Shown: positions 11,629-23,242 of the stretch, piece after piece
Layout: every line of letters starts with the position of its first letter
How positions within the stretch are numbered: position 1 is the stretch's first letter
Made by a program: the position numbers and the translations under genes
Notes under the pieces: generated by a model
The model's database searches: none
What the model saw: the letters and a program-made list of their open reading frames with translations, nothing else
Told to the model about the DNA's origin: nothing
Assembly: GCA_963971285.1 (NCBI GenBank)
Contig: OZ020255.1
Span: 8,824,931 to 8,888,930, forward strand
Length of the DNA stretch: 64,000 bases
Reading direction: 5' to 3'
DNA from: Astropecten irregularis
Taxonomy: Eukaryota > Echinodermata > Asteroidea > Paxillosida > Astropectinidae

Positions 11629-12500
11629 TACATGTACATGTATGTACCATCTGTCACCATGCAAAGCCTGAAATAGAGAGTGCATTTTTAAAACGGTCTT
11701 CTCAAGTTCTCACGGCTTTCCAGCGGACATGCCACGTCACGTGGACTTATAAATAACAGTAGACTTGCCCCTTTAAACATCAAATTGAAAACCTGTAATG
11801 AATAATCATGCACTGAGGATTGAGGAATTTTTTTTAGTTTTCTGGCTTAACGGATTCAGAGCAAGTAACAACATTTTCATGCAAGGAGAAAAAAAATGTG
11901 ATTTTTTTTTGGTGGATTCGGGGGGATTTCCTGTCAAGTGCTTCAAGGATTAGGGCCGAGAGATTAACCTTTATCTGCTTCTGTTCTTTATAGAGGCCAC
12001 ACTTTAACCACTTCAGAAATCCTCATATTAAGTAATCCCTTCAAAATCCATTCCTTGACCAAAAAAAACCAAATGATTAAAGGAGACACGACAAATTAGG
12101 TCGGCGAATCAACTTTCTTTCCCACCCCACCTCACCCCACCCTAAGGCAAACCCGAACCAAATGCCTGAGAGGAAATTTTATTAATTATAAAAAAGAGGG
12201 ACGTTTGGAGTTTCTTTTAGCCCCAGCCGAGCCAAAAATGGAAAAGAGGGGAACCACATACGAGAGCTGAGACCCAAAAAAAAAAAGAAAAAAGAAAAAA
12301 AAAGAAAAAAAAAACGTATTCAAAAATAACCTCACTGGGACACGCTGATAGCTTGTATCCTGCCAGCGAGGGGGTATTTTAAGAACTCGCCAGTTTAAAA
12401 TAGAAATCTCCAAATCGGGAGGGGGCCTGAAAAAAAAAAAAATCTTAAGGGAAAGAATCTACAGTACATGTAGCTAGACACACTGATAACAAAAATATCA

Positions 12501-13029
12501 ACGCTTGGAGTTTAGGATGGCCTGACGGGTTTCGATCCTAGCAGGATCTTTAGGCCTTTTGACACGATGCTATTAAAAAAAGCTGTCGTAGGTTTGGACC
12601 TCGGTCAAAATCTCTCAAGGATTCTTCAGGGATGTTGGTCACTCTCAAGCATTGGTGTCCTTTCACACGATGACACTTTTGTAAGATTTTGCAACCATGA
12701 GAGAATTTCTCAATGGTTGAGAGTTTTTTTTTAGCATCGTGTGAAAAGGCCTTTACTCTATAAAGGCTAAATGACAAGAGGACAAGAGCATGCAAGTGAA
12801 GATTCAGGACTAAAGGGGGTATAGGGATGGTGAGGGTGGGTAAGATCAAAGGTGAACATCCACCAACAAAGACGTGGAGAAGAAAGGGGCTGGGGGAACT
12901 GGGATCAACAACGAACCTCTCATCCACTTATGTGTATCTTTACATGCATGTTCTTATCCTCTTGTCATTTAGCCTTTGAGAAAGATCCTGCTAGGATCGA
13001 AACACGTCAGGCCCTCCTAACTCCAAGCA
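12501..13029. mobile_element. GATCCTGCTAGGATC fold-back element carrying an inserted element
   Basis: The left arm GCTTGGAGTTTAGGATGGCC ... CGATCCTAGCAGGATCTTT and the right arm TTTGAGAAAGATCCTGCTAG ... CAGGCCCTCCTAACTCCAAG are inverted. The arms also share CTAAATGACAAGAGGA. The left arm is broken by the element 12553-12751. The 12770-12960 interior shows nothing coding. Confidence 0.75.
12553..12751. mobile_element. GGCCTTTTCACACGA element
   Basis: Ends GGCCTTTTGACACGATGC and GCATCGTGTGAAAAGGCC, flanked by TTTA on both sides (12549-12552, 12752-12755). The interior CTCGGTCAAAATCTCTCAAG, CTCTCAAGCATTGGTGTCC and CTCAATGGTTGAGA is shared with 50260-50487. Confidence 0.8.
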
Positions 13030-13310
13030 TTTGATAAATTTCAGGTCATTTATTTGCTGATGAGCAGTTTGCAGCAGTTTATTACTGATATAAAAAACAT
13101 ACATGTATCAATAATCAAAACATCGCGGGGAAAGATTGTACACAATGGGAAAAATAAAAATTGATTTACCATTTTGCAAAACTTGCAGGTGAGTTGGAAA
13201 ATATTCTTTAGGCAAAAAACGAGGGGTTGGATTGAATTCAGGCATCGATGGCCCATACAAGCAAACAAAATGCCGCCCACTTTTATACATCAGATTCTGA
13301 AGGGATTACC

Positions 13311-13693
13311 GGTAAATGTAATATCACACTTTGGTTTTTTTCGTCAAAGAAATGCAGATTCATGGACAAAAATATCAAGGAAGAAACAGTCACAGTCATC
13401 TGTGAAATTCAAAGTCCCATACGGTGCCTACATTTTGAGAAAACAGCGAAAAACAGCCTAAGTATTTTTAAAATCTTTTCACTGTTATTTTTGATCTTTG
13501 TTTTTTTTTAACATCAAAATTGTTTTTGGTCATTGGATTGACACTTTTCTGGATAATTACAGCATTTCTGGCAGTATTTTTTTTTACGGTATGTTTCTAC
13601 CATCACCATCATTATACCCTGCATTAGGTCAATCACCCAAGATTTCTGTTTTGGTACAGTATGTGCTACCAAAGTATGATACTACATGTACCT
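13311..13693. mobile_element. TTAA-family element, diverged copy
   Basis: Same blocks in the orientation of 1401-1759 (GCAGATTCATGGACAAAAATATC, CATACGGTGCC, CTGGATAATTACAGCATTTCTGGC). It ends CAAAGTATGATACTACATGTACCT followed by TTAA at 13694-13697, and a TACATG insertion sits in the terminal repeat. The left end is eroded. Confidence 0.7.
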
Positions 13694-15423
13694 TTAAATA
13701 AGAAGTACATAAATTTAGCTACATGTGTATTTGCTTTCCACCGCAAGCCACTTGTTTTGCCTTATCGGGAAATGAAATGTTGATCAAGATTTATGGTTTT
13801 TTGTTTACTTTACGCCGGGCCGAGCTTTCCTTCTTTTTTTTCAATTCAAGTAGTCAAGTGGTTGCTATTTTAAGACGGCTTATTTCGTCAGCAATTTGCA
13901 TGTACGTAAGGGGATATGGAAATCAAATATTATGACATTCATGAAATTACGTGGATGGTTCTTTTGGGAAATGTTATCCAACTCTGAATAACAAACCTAA
14001 TTTTATTTTAGGCACATCCTCTTTCGTTATTTTTTCCAATGCAAACGTATGAATGTACATGTACGTGCATATGTGCTTAATTACACACGTGCATGTACCT
14101 ATACATAAGTTTGTATAACGATTATTTATGACCGTACTTTCTGAATACATGCATGTATATTTGTTATCATTACGACACAAATTTGATTGCCTACATGTGT
14201 GTGTTTGTTTATAGTGTGTTGTGAGCCCATATCTGGTGCCTTGTGGAGACCGATAACAATAGGTTGAATATACATGTACATGTATACATGTCCCCACAGG
14301 GAAATTCTACAGGTGTAGTAGGCCTACATAGCACTGTACAAATAGGTAGGTCTCCACAAGTATTTCACAAAATTGATATTTGGAATTAACTCAAAAAGTT
14401 ATACTTATATTTCTGTTGCAAAGAGAAGTTTTTTATAATAAGGGACGTTCGCTAGAAATGTCAACCCAGGAAAGTGATTCTGGTTCAAATGTGAGTGATT
14501 TCAATGCTGCTCTTTGGATAGTGTTCATTTTATACCCAAGAACAAAGCCCGAAAACACGAGCACTGCGCATGGGCAGTTTATCCATGGAGGAAGGAATTC
14601 CTTCCTCCATGGTTTATCTCAGACCCATACAGGCCTGCCAACATAAAGGGCGCTCAGACATGACAGTACTACAGGGATGAGACTGACCAATGATAAAAAT
14701 GTCTGAAAACAGCCGACAGGGAGCATAAGAAGTCTGAAATTTAGAACCTCCTATACTTTTGTACACAGCCTGTGAGGAAAAAAGTCTGACATCCAAAACA
14801 CAAAAATCTGAAATCAGACTTTAATCTGAGAAATCTCATCCCTGGTACTAACAGTGGTCTATCTTCGGTTTAAACTGAAAAGGGTCTACCTACTTGTGTC
14901 TGAACGGCCTACGATGGACTCTTTTGGGTGTTAAAAACGGTCTATCTTCGAAAACTTAGACTGCCGAGGAGGGACGGTCTATACTACGTAGACCGGTCTA
15001 CAAATGGGCCTTAGGACGGAGTACTGCATCTGAACATAGCCATTAATATTCACTATCTTTGTATAAAAAAAACAGTCTATATTTTCCTGGGAATCTGGTG
15101 AAAAGGACACTTGAACAGAAAAAATATAATTACTATCAGTTTTGTTTCTGTTTGGTTGGCATTTCAAGATCGTTTCTTGGCACGAAGATCTTAATTAGAG
15201 AAGCCCATGATTATGGAGGCCTGGCAAATGACCAGGCTTCCTCGTTAGCGATTGCCGCTACGCTGGCAAATGAAACAAACAACCGGGGAGGAGGAATTGG
15301 CTCTGATCCAACTGTTGTTTATAAAACGTCTTGAATAATAGATGATTGGAGTTTGTTGAATGGTTGACGGCTATGCAAGGCAAGATAGGGAATAGCAAAG
15401 TAATTGGTACAGTATTCACAGCA
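13694..15423. other. No gene seen: unique DNA with TACATG words
   Basis: Holds the 30-bp palindrome at 14583. 14830-15000 repeats ACGGTCTATCTTCG / GGTCTAC words. No coding support. Confidence 0.5.
14583..14612. repeat. 30-bp perfect palindrome
   Basis: CCATGGAGGAAGGAA directly followed by its complement, no spacer. Confidence 0.95.
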
Positions 15424-16086
15424 AACTATAACCCTAACCCTCTGTGAACTGTTACTGCACAAGACTCAACCAGAGCTGCTTACCACACATTACCACAGTC
15501 TCCACAGGAGGACTTAACCCTAACCCTCTGTGAACTGTTACTGCCCAAGACTCAACCAGAGCTGCTTACCACACATTGCCAGTCTCCACTGGGGGACTGG
15601 ATCACAAACCATAGTTCATCCTAACCATCTACACTTACATCTACCACACAAGACAAGAGCTGCTTACCACACATTACCAGTCTTCACAGTAGGACCTAAC
15701 CCTAACCCTCTGAACTGTTACTGCCCAAGACTCAACCAGAGCTGCTTACCACACATTACCGCAGTCTCCACAGGGGGACAAGATCACAAACCATAGTTCA
15801 TCCTTTAAACCATCTACACTTACCACACAAGACAAGAGCTGCTTATCACACATTACCAGTCTTCACAGGAAGACCTAACCCTAACCCTCTAAAATTTTAC
15901 TGCACAAGACTCAAGACCAGAGCTGCTTACCACACATTACCACAGTCTCTACAAGGAAACTGGATCATAAAACCAAGCATTACCACACAAACCACACTGT
16001 GGCGTATCGTGGTATGAAGGATACCACACATATACCACAGGGAAAATCAAGTGTGTGAAAAATTGTGGTATGCAGCTGGGTTAGGG
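15424..16086. repeat. TAACCCT / CAAGACTCAACCAGAGCTGC repeat, ~5 units
   Basis: Longest copy: units of roughly 100-120 bp, alternating CTGTGAACTGTTACTGCMCA and CATCTACACTTACMACACAA variants. The last unit passes into GCATTACCACACAAACCACA and an inverted GGGTTAGGGTTAA. No telomere is implied; the TAACCC words occur once or twice per unit. Confidence 0.75.
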
Positions 16087-16137
16087 TTAAATAATGTACA
16101 GTTAGATCAACTGAACTCATCAATTGTGTTTTAGACT

Positions 16138-16235
16138 GGGGCCAATTTCATAGAGCTGCTTTAAAAGCACCAAAATAAGCTTTTAAATGCACCAAAATTC
16201 TTGGTAAATAAAATCAGCCATGCCAGCCAAAACTC
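16138..16235. mobile_element. GGGGCCAATTTCATA element, left end only
   Basis: CTG then GGGGCCAATTTCATAGAGCT and an AGCACCAAAA block; the right end is not found. A shorter remnant of the same type lies at 57361-57412 (CTGCTTACGCAAATTTT ... TGTGAAACTGCC). Confidence 0.55.
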
Positions 16236-16924
16236 ATTGTGAATGTTATGCTCCGTACTAAAAAATGGCCGAATACAAGTCAAAAGCAGTAAACATTACA
16301 GGGAACAACATTATTTTTATGATTCAGTACCACATGCCCATACATGTAATGGACTTGAAGAAATAAAAAAAACGGTATAAAGTTGAGGCCCACTACTATT
16401 GGGGGTTTGTGTACTAGTTTCTGACTGGCCTACAGTGAGTCATTTCTGGCTATAAAAAAAAAAAATCACGGACGGACGGACTGAGCAGTGACGTCTCAGA
16501 GAGTGGCTCAGACCTCCCCATCCAATCATCCCACTACTAGCCACTGCCTGCTGATGTCATCCCTCAGAATATACCCTCCTTCTCAAAATAGCCCCTCTCA
16601 TTTCCTGTTTTTCAGGGGCTTTGGGGGAATGGAACGATCGCGTTTTTGCGTGTCCACATACCATCTCTTTCTTTTCATTTTCTTTTCGACCTGCTTGTTT
16701 CTCTCGTACATGTACGTGCGCACGTGCCACGGCTGGTATTTGCGTAAAAAACGACGGACGGATTCCACACCCAAAACAAATTACGGGAGAGGTGTCTGCT
16801 GTTTTGCTTAAAGGATTAAAATTTAGATTTTTTTATTTTTCATTTTTCATCATTCTGTAGTGGCATTAAAAAATGGACTCTGAAATGGAAATGTCCAAAT
16901 ATAATAAAATACATACATGCACAT

Positions 16925-17265
16925 GTTGTACAAGTGTCTATATTGTTTTTGTTGTTGCTGTTGTTGTTTACTTTATAGTGTTTGCTTTAGGTTTTAGAAT
17001 TGGCCTCCGAGAAGCTGTTGATGTTGTTGTTGTTGTTTTTGTTGTTGCTATTGTTGATGTTGTTGTTTATTTATAGAGTTTGCTATACATGTAGGTCTTA
17101 TATAATTGACCTTTGAGAAGCTGTTAATGTTGTTGTTGTTGTTGTTTTTGCTTACTTTAAAGTTCGCTATAGGTTTTAGATTTGGTCCCTGAGAAGTGCT
17201 CCCTGTCCCTGTTGTTGTTGTTGTTGTTGTTGTTGGTGTTTGTGTTGTTGTTTAAAAAAAACTCT
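16925..17265. repeat. GTT-rich array with a ~110-bp superunit
   Basis: Each unit has (GTT)n, a GTTTRCTWTAGGTTTTAGA-like segment and GAGAAGCTGTTGATGTTG. Four or five units are visible. TTATTTATAG at 17067-17076 fits a MEF2 box but lies inside the array. Confidence 0.75.
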
Positions 17266-18608
17266 AAATAGAGTTTGCCACAGATTCAAGAGTTGGATTC
17301 TGAGAAGCCACATTACTTTTATTTGTTAATTTCTTGCAATAAAGAACCACAATTAATATGCCTGCCCTGCTCTCAAACCCCATGGTGGAAAACAAACTGA
17401 CAAATGATGTACAGGAATAACATGTATACAACTGAACAATTCTACCTAATCTATGAAACAGGACCATCTTGTAAAAGCTAGAAAAAAATTCTGTTTTCCA
17501 ATAAGCGCTGATTATACGCTGTACATACAGTAAGCAGAGTCATGAAACTGGGTCCTGTATACAGTAGATAGCGTACTGCAAACTCCTACGATTTTCACTG
17601 CCCAAGGATTTCGCGGAAATACTGGTTCCAGGGTGAACTTAATAACACGATGTACTGTTAAGTGTAATTTACAAGCTGACAGACAGAGAGCTATAAGCAG
17701 TCATGGTCTTATCTTTACAAATTCCATGTATTTCATGGACCTTTGGAACGAGCTAAACATGTAGGTACAAGTACATGTATTCACGTACAAAACAACTGCA
17801 TTGATAAATCTTGCCATCAAATACTGTAAATTAATTTCAGAGATTTTGCTGAAAAAATTCATCTATTTCTAATAGATTTCAATACATTAGGGAGTCTGCC
17901 CCACATTTTCTTGCAACATTTCATTGACAAAGGATTATTTGCTAACCTCTTTGTTTGACACAAAGTCATCCGATGTTTCAATTGCGGAGAACAATACAAA
18001 AAACAAACAAAGATAGCATTGTCCATTCATTGTCTTTCAGAGAAACTGAATTTGTCAGAATGTTATAAAAAAAAAATTCTGATTTCTGAAAAACAACTTG
18101 GCAATAAATAATTTGCTCTCGATTCTTTATTTTTGCTTTTTTTTATACGATTTTTTTTTCAATTTCAGAGAAAAATACAAAAACAAGCAAGAGGTTGTGT
18201 TGTCTCATTTTGTGGACTTTCAGGGAAACATGACAGAGCAATTTTTTAACTTCAGAGAAAAATAAAAAAACAAACAAAGATAACGATGTGTCAAGTCTCA
18301 TTTGCTGACCTTTGGGGGAAAAAGAGATACAGCACAATTTGCCGGAACAGTATTAAAAATGAGTTTGGGGTTCCAGGAAATGGACTCTGCAATAATTAAC
18401 TTTTTTCCATTTGTTTTTGTTTGTTTGTTTGTGGGTTTTTTTTCTTCTTTTTTTTCGAATAACCTAGTATCAATTGACATTGTTCAACTTCTTTTCTCCA
18501 TAAGAGACTTCATACACAAAATAGATATTACAGAAAAGAACATATTTAACACAAACTTATAATCATGTCCCCATGCACAAGTACAAGTACAGTCATTTTA
18601 TGTACTAT
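17266..18608. other. No gene seen: TTTCAGAGAAA-type degenerate repeats
   Basis: Between 17960 and 18320 the pattern TTCAGAGAAAAATACAAAAA, CAAACAAAGATA and TTGTNTCATTTTGT recurs about three times at ~100-bp spacing. Confidence 0.45.
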
Positions 18609-18740
18609 TAGCCCTTTTGAAGTATGGCGGACACAATAGGAGGGCGCTGTTTGAAGTGGGTATTTTGAGTCAAACACAAAGGATTTTACCCAAACCAAAC
18701 TGTGACAACCTATTGTATCCGCCATACTTCGAAAGGGCTA
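18609..18740. mobile_element. TAGCCCTTTYGAAGTATGGCGGA element
   Basis: 132 bp with inverted ends TAGCCCTTTTGAAGTATGGC / GCCATACTTCGAAAGGGCTA, and CACAATAGG / CCTATTGTATC further in. The loop is unique. No coding capacity. Confidence 0.75.
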
Positions 18741-18814
18741 AATAGGAACAACCGAGTGAAAGAAGCTACAAATGCCAGTGAATGAATACTGAAAATATTC
18801 AAGCATTCAGTCGT

Positions 18815-18872
18815 AATCTTTGAGAATAATCCCGCTCGGATCAGGACATCGGGCACTCGTAACTCCAGGCAT
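18815..18872. repeat. Fold-back element remnant
   Basis: TAATCTTTGAGAATAATCCC, GCTCGGATCAGGACATCGGG and CACTCGTAACTCCAGGCA are a degenerate copy of the GATCCTGCTAGGATC element's right end. Similar short remnants lie at 7585-7625, 26155-26215 and 28098-28125. Confidence 0.5.
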
Positions 18873-19257
18873 TATTAATATTTACGTATCGCACGTCGTT
18901 ATTCCAGTCAAGCGGCAGTTCAAGGCATTTTTCACTAGTATCAAATCGTACAATCATTGCTGTACCATGTATGTAAATTGTACACGTGTGTACATGTCCG
19001 ATAATGTACTGTAGTTCTGTGAAACAAATCTTTCTTTTTTTTATTAAAGAAAAGAAAAAGCTTGTGAGAAAACCGGAAAATCCCAAGGGACCAGCTTTGG
19101 ACGGAAGGATGTTTGATAACAATTTGGTAATCCCTGCCGACTTTTAAAATCAAAGCTTCAGTATAGTAGGCCTTTCAGGGAGGATTTCTCGTCATAGATA
19201 AAAGAACATAAGGATCAGCCTCTGAAACATGTACACACATCGTGTACAAATCATTCC

Positions 19258-19407
19258 TGGGGTCTATTTCACTAATGCTTTGCGATCATCGCTTAAGTAA
19301 AAATTCATTGCTAAACAGAAAATCGATCACTACTCTGCGTACTAATTTTCCGTTTAGCAATGGATTTGGGCTTAGCGATTATCATAAAGGGATAGTGAAA
19401 TCGGGAT
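19258..19407. mobile_element. CTAAAGCCCAAATCC hairpin element, abutting another
   Basis: CTG|GGGTCTATTTCACTAATGC ... AGTGAAATCGGGAT|CTG. Its right-hand CTG is also the left-hand CTG of the next element (19411-19572). Confidence 0.75.
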
Positions 19408-19410
19408 CTG

Positions 19411-19572
19411 GGGTCGATTTCATCAGTAAAACTCATTGGAACTTACATGTACTATCAATCGAAGGACTAATATGATACATTGCAGCCCCACGTAGAAGTC
19501 GTGGGACACGATGAGTTATCCTTCCTAAACTCGAGTTACGATCGATCAGTAGGGCTTTGTGAAATCGACCCC
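19411..19572. mobile_element. TAACTCGAGTTACG hairpin element
   Basis: CTG|GGGTCGATTTCATCAG ... TGTGAAATCGACCC|CTG. It contains CTATCAATCGAAGGACTAAT, AACTCGAGTTACGATCGATC and TAGGGCTT. It shares a CTG with the preceding element. Confidence 0.75.
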
Positions 19573-20324
19573 TGCTCTCGCAACTGATTCGAACGGATGG
19601 GAATTATGGTATGTCCTTCCTCAATAAAATTGAACGAGCCCCCCTTCCCCGAACAACAAGCGCATCGCTTTAATAAGAATCGGCAAAGGAAAGGGCAAGG
19701 TTGGTTCCATCAAGACGATAAAGCTTTTGATCCCAACGAAGCGGAAATCAAACTCAAGTGTTTGATTGAATTGCTCAGAACACTTGGCCAAACAATCTTT
19801 ATCAACCCGCTGCGCCGTCCCAAACTCACAAAAAAAAGGGCAAGACAAAACACCCCACTCCTTAATAAAAAACAGAAGCAAGCAAACATGCAAATAAAAA
19901 AAACCAAGAACTGGTATGAAACAAACTCACGGGTCGTCGACGAGGGAGATTTCAGAATCCTGTCCGTGGCTGACGAACGCCAAGAAAAAAAAAAAAAAAA
20001 AAAAAACTAGAAATAAACTTCGGTTTCTGACGCGGGCTGGCTCGCAGAAAAAGTCGTTGAGGGGAGGCTTCAAAATCAGCTGTTTACTTCAGTCGGACGG
20101 GCAGAGAATCAATAAAAGAAAAAAAGACGGACGGTAGACAGGCTAGTTGGCTGGAGGGAGGTCGGTCGGAGCAAGAAGAGGCAAAGAACAGGGCAACCCG
20201 ACGATAACGAGAGACGTGTAGAGAGTCAACTCAACCTCTGGACGAAGACAAAACAACACGAGCCAAGGGATCTGGATGGTGGACGTGCGCTGGATGGAAA
20301 ACTGTGTACGTGTGCACGTCACGC
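19573..20324. other. Unique island left of the TATA-rich segment
   Basis: A 137-codon + frame (19597-20010) runs into poly-A and is also open on the other strand; its composition is Lys/Gln-rich and resembles no family I know. Non-coding is more likely. Confidence 0.35.
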
Positions 20325-20560
20325 AGCCGGGATATATATAATCGGGAATCTGTGTAAAGCTGGAGCAGCGCAGTGCTCTCAGCTCGTTCAATCCCTATCT
20401 CTATCTCTACTACCCCCCTCTCTATAAATAGGCATCACCGTCGTCGACGAGTTGACTGTCCCTGGGGCCGGCGATATAAATAGCCCGGACCTCATTTAAC
20501 CGGCTTCCTCTGATGGCCGTGTTGAGGGCCTTGAAGCCATGATAGGTATACGCTGCACAC
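20325..20560 (+). promoter_or_regulatory. TATA-rich, promoter-like unique segment
   Basis: A TATATATAA box (20332-20341) follows CACGTCACGCAGCCGGG. CTATAAATAG (20422-20431, also a MEF2 fit) and GATATAAATAGCCCGG (20471-20486) follow, all in GC-richer unique DNA. A nine-codon frame ATGGCCGTGTTGAGGGCC... starts near 20513. No donor or long frame follows, so transcription is unproven; direction is assumed from the boxes. Confidence 0.3.
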
Positions 20561-20599
20561 ACACACACACACACTGTCCGTCCGTGCCAAAATAGCCCA

Positions 20600-21477
20600 G
20601 CCTAGGCTACACTAGTACACGTTTTCTTTAATTTTTTTTTTTTTTTTTTTTGGAACGGGAAGAGGGGAGCCAAAAAACAAGGCGCATAACAAATACAAAA
20701 AAAAAAAAGACACTTGGCCAGCACGCCCGAGTGGCGTTTCCACTCGTCCTTGTTTTGATAAAACAAGAAAGCCTGTTTGTTTATTTGGGGGTGTTTTTCG
20801 CTCTTCCTTTTCTTTTTTTCCTCCCTCCTTATTTTTGTCACAGATTTCACATGAATAAAGCAAAATGTACCTTTTGCATACATGCGCAAAGCAAGAAGTT
20901 GGTCAAATATTAATTTATTTATTCACACACATGCAGCCAAAATCTTTCATCAAATTCTAAACCATCATTCATAATTTATATCTTTCTCTGGCATTTATTC
21001 AATCGGGAAGGGAGGAAAATTACAAACTCAAATCATAAATCTGTTTACAATTTTTTCAATCAAATCGTTGGGCGCTTGTGCAGCCTCTACTTGTAAACAG
21101 GTTTGAGATACATGTACAATGCATTGTGTCTTTGTTTTCTCAATATACACTTGTACTACAGGTGTACATTAGGTAGGACTACATGTAAATATTTTCAGTG
21201 TAGTAAGACAAGAAAGATTTGAGGCTTTGTAGTAAGACATTTAAGATGTTTAAAGATAAACAGTGTATACTGTACATGTACCAATTTTTGGTGGAAGAAA
21301 GTCGGACGAAATACTGTCGCTACCAGCAACATGACATCGCGTGACATCGATCACCTTCTTCCAATATAAGAAACTGTATTGCACAATTGTATGAATATAC
21401 ATACTGGTACAAAATATGCGCACACGACCCGTGAGAATAAAACACAACGCCAAACAAAATACATGTATTCATGTATA
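20600..21477. other. No gene seen: T/A runs then AT-rich unique DNA
   Basis: T run 20633-20651 and A run 20697-20708, then unremarkable AT-rich sequence. Confidence 0.5.
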
Positions 21478-21816
21478 AATTAATATTGATCCCTGGGCAT
21501 TTTTGCTATAAAGTACATGTACATGTACTACAGTGCACAGCACGTACTATGTATAGGCCTACTGTTGTGCATGTACAATGTGCAAATCTGCTTTAAAAAT
21601 CCAACACAGTGCAGTATCCCTATGGCACTTTCTATTATAACAGATGATTACAAAACAATATACAGCACTTACAGTACATGTACAAAGTACAGTAAATACA
21701 TTAAATTTAAGTACGCGTACATACATTGTACAGCCACGTGTTAAGCTTATCACGTGTACACATCTACAGTACTGTCATATGTATGAACAATTACATTAAG
21801 ACAAATAAAACAGTGC

Positions 21817-21853
21817 ACACGTTAAGCACACATTCAATGTGTGCTTAACGTGT
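21817..21853. repeat. 37-bp perfect palindrome
   Basis: Arms of 18 bp (ACACGTTAAGCACACATT) around a single C. Confidence 0.95.
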
Positions 21854-21918
21854 ACAGTATAATACATACATGTACATTACAATGTCATTGTAATGTACAT
21901 GTATGTATTATACTGTAC
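21852..21918. repeat. 67-bp perfect palindrome
   Basis: Arms of 33 bp starting GTACAGTATAATACATACAT around a single T; it overlaps the previous palindrome by two bases. Such arms can extrude as a cruciform. Confidence 0.95.
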
Positions 21919-22380
21919 TGTACATGTGCAGTCAATGTATTTCTTGGATTATTGTACATGTAGTACACATGAGTTTATGTGCCAATAGATCAGCGCGGAC
22001 ATCCGGGTACTTTCATTCTCATAACTTGACAACCGATGAAAACTAACGTGTAGATGGCGCAAGCTACGGACAAATCACGCACAAACTGTCCGTCGTCAAG
22101 AATTGTTTCAAGAAGCAGAAATCGTGTTCTGTACGACTTTCATTGCCGAGTAATATAGTTTTTCCTCGGACAATAATACTTCTTTGAAATACCGTATACA
22201 AAGATGAAACAATTCTGGCAGCTTGATGCTTTGTTTTCATCGGCTCCAAGGTCGGCGAGTTGGAATGACGTCACTCCGCGCTGATCTATACTGCCAAATT
22301 GACTGTACATGTACATGTAGGCCTACATACTGTACATGTACACAGTATTACATGTACATGTGTACTTGATCTCAACTACA

Positions 22381-23242
22381 TAACATGTACTCTCTCGATA
22401 TTCTCTACTAGTCTTGTGAGTTTTTCTCATTTTTGAAAAGCCGTCTTTCAAAAAATTTCCTATGTATCATTCCAAAAGCCAACCTTTCAATCTAAAGTCC
22501 GTATTCTGCCCTTCCATTTTTGTCCAGAGCAAATTTTAGCCGATCTCGGCACGCACGTCTTCAAATACGCACAAACACAGACTTGCTATACTTGCCAGGC
22601 AGGAAATATTACAAAACAGAACTTGCTGATATATATATCTTGTTATTTTGTCTCTAAAAAAAAGAAAAAAATTAGGGAATTGTGCCAAAGTAAATGAAAC
22701 GTGATGAACAAAGTTTGTGCGTGGATCTACATGTAACTCCGTAAAAAGCGCTGGAGGGGGGAAAAAAAGAAGGAAAACTCGGTCTGTCTGGCTCGGACGA
22801 AAATAAACTCGTCCCGGGCACCCAGCGCGGCGATGCGCCACAAAACAGCAAACAATAGGAATATATATTTATATACGCTTCTAAAAAAAGACACAGTTCG
22901 AAGGACGAGGGATGGGTTTAATTCAACGAGCTTCCTGGCGTGCGGCGGACCAACGTTGGGAAGGGGGGGGAGGGACGAAAAATGGAGGGCCACGTGCCCG
23001 CCGAAGAGGGGGAAAAAGCAAGTCTGCACAAACAATGTTCCAGGCCCTCTCCTTGGTCTATTAATATAACTACTTCCCACCCCCCTCCCAGCGGACTTAT
23101 GTGAGTTACTATTAAAGAGCTGGAAATAACATTTGGATTCGATGGTGGTTTTGGTGGGCGGGGGAAGAGTGGATCCCAAGGGGGGAGGGGAGGGGGTAGA
23201 AATACTGTGGAGACAGTTACTGTGTTCTATTCCCTTCATTAT
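22381..23242. other. Unique island, no gene assigned
   Basis: GC-rich in part (22900-23180), with G-runs. A 170-codon - frame (22727-23239) is proline/serine-rich without family likeness or a good start context. Confidence 0.4.

Larger units (their letters stand above)
21478..22380. repeat. TACATG-rich tract with two large perfect palindromes
   Basis: Dense GTACATGTAC words and the palindromes 21817-21853 and 21852-21918. Between 21980 and 22290 a ~300-bp unique insert, bounded by AGATCAGCGCGGA / TCCGCGCTGATCT, looks like an element with 13-bp inverted ends (21987-22287). No coding frame. Confidence 0.7.

Noticed and set aside
15424..16086. Telomere-like TAACCC words
   Set aside because: They occur once or twice per ~100-bp unit of a dispersed repeat, not as (TTAGGG)n.
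22727..23239. 170-codon - strand frame
   Set aside because: Low-complexity composition, no recognised motif, no splice or promoter support.
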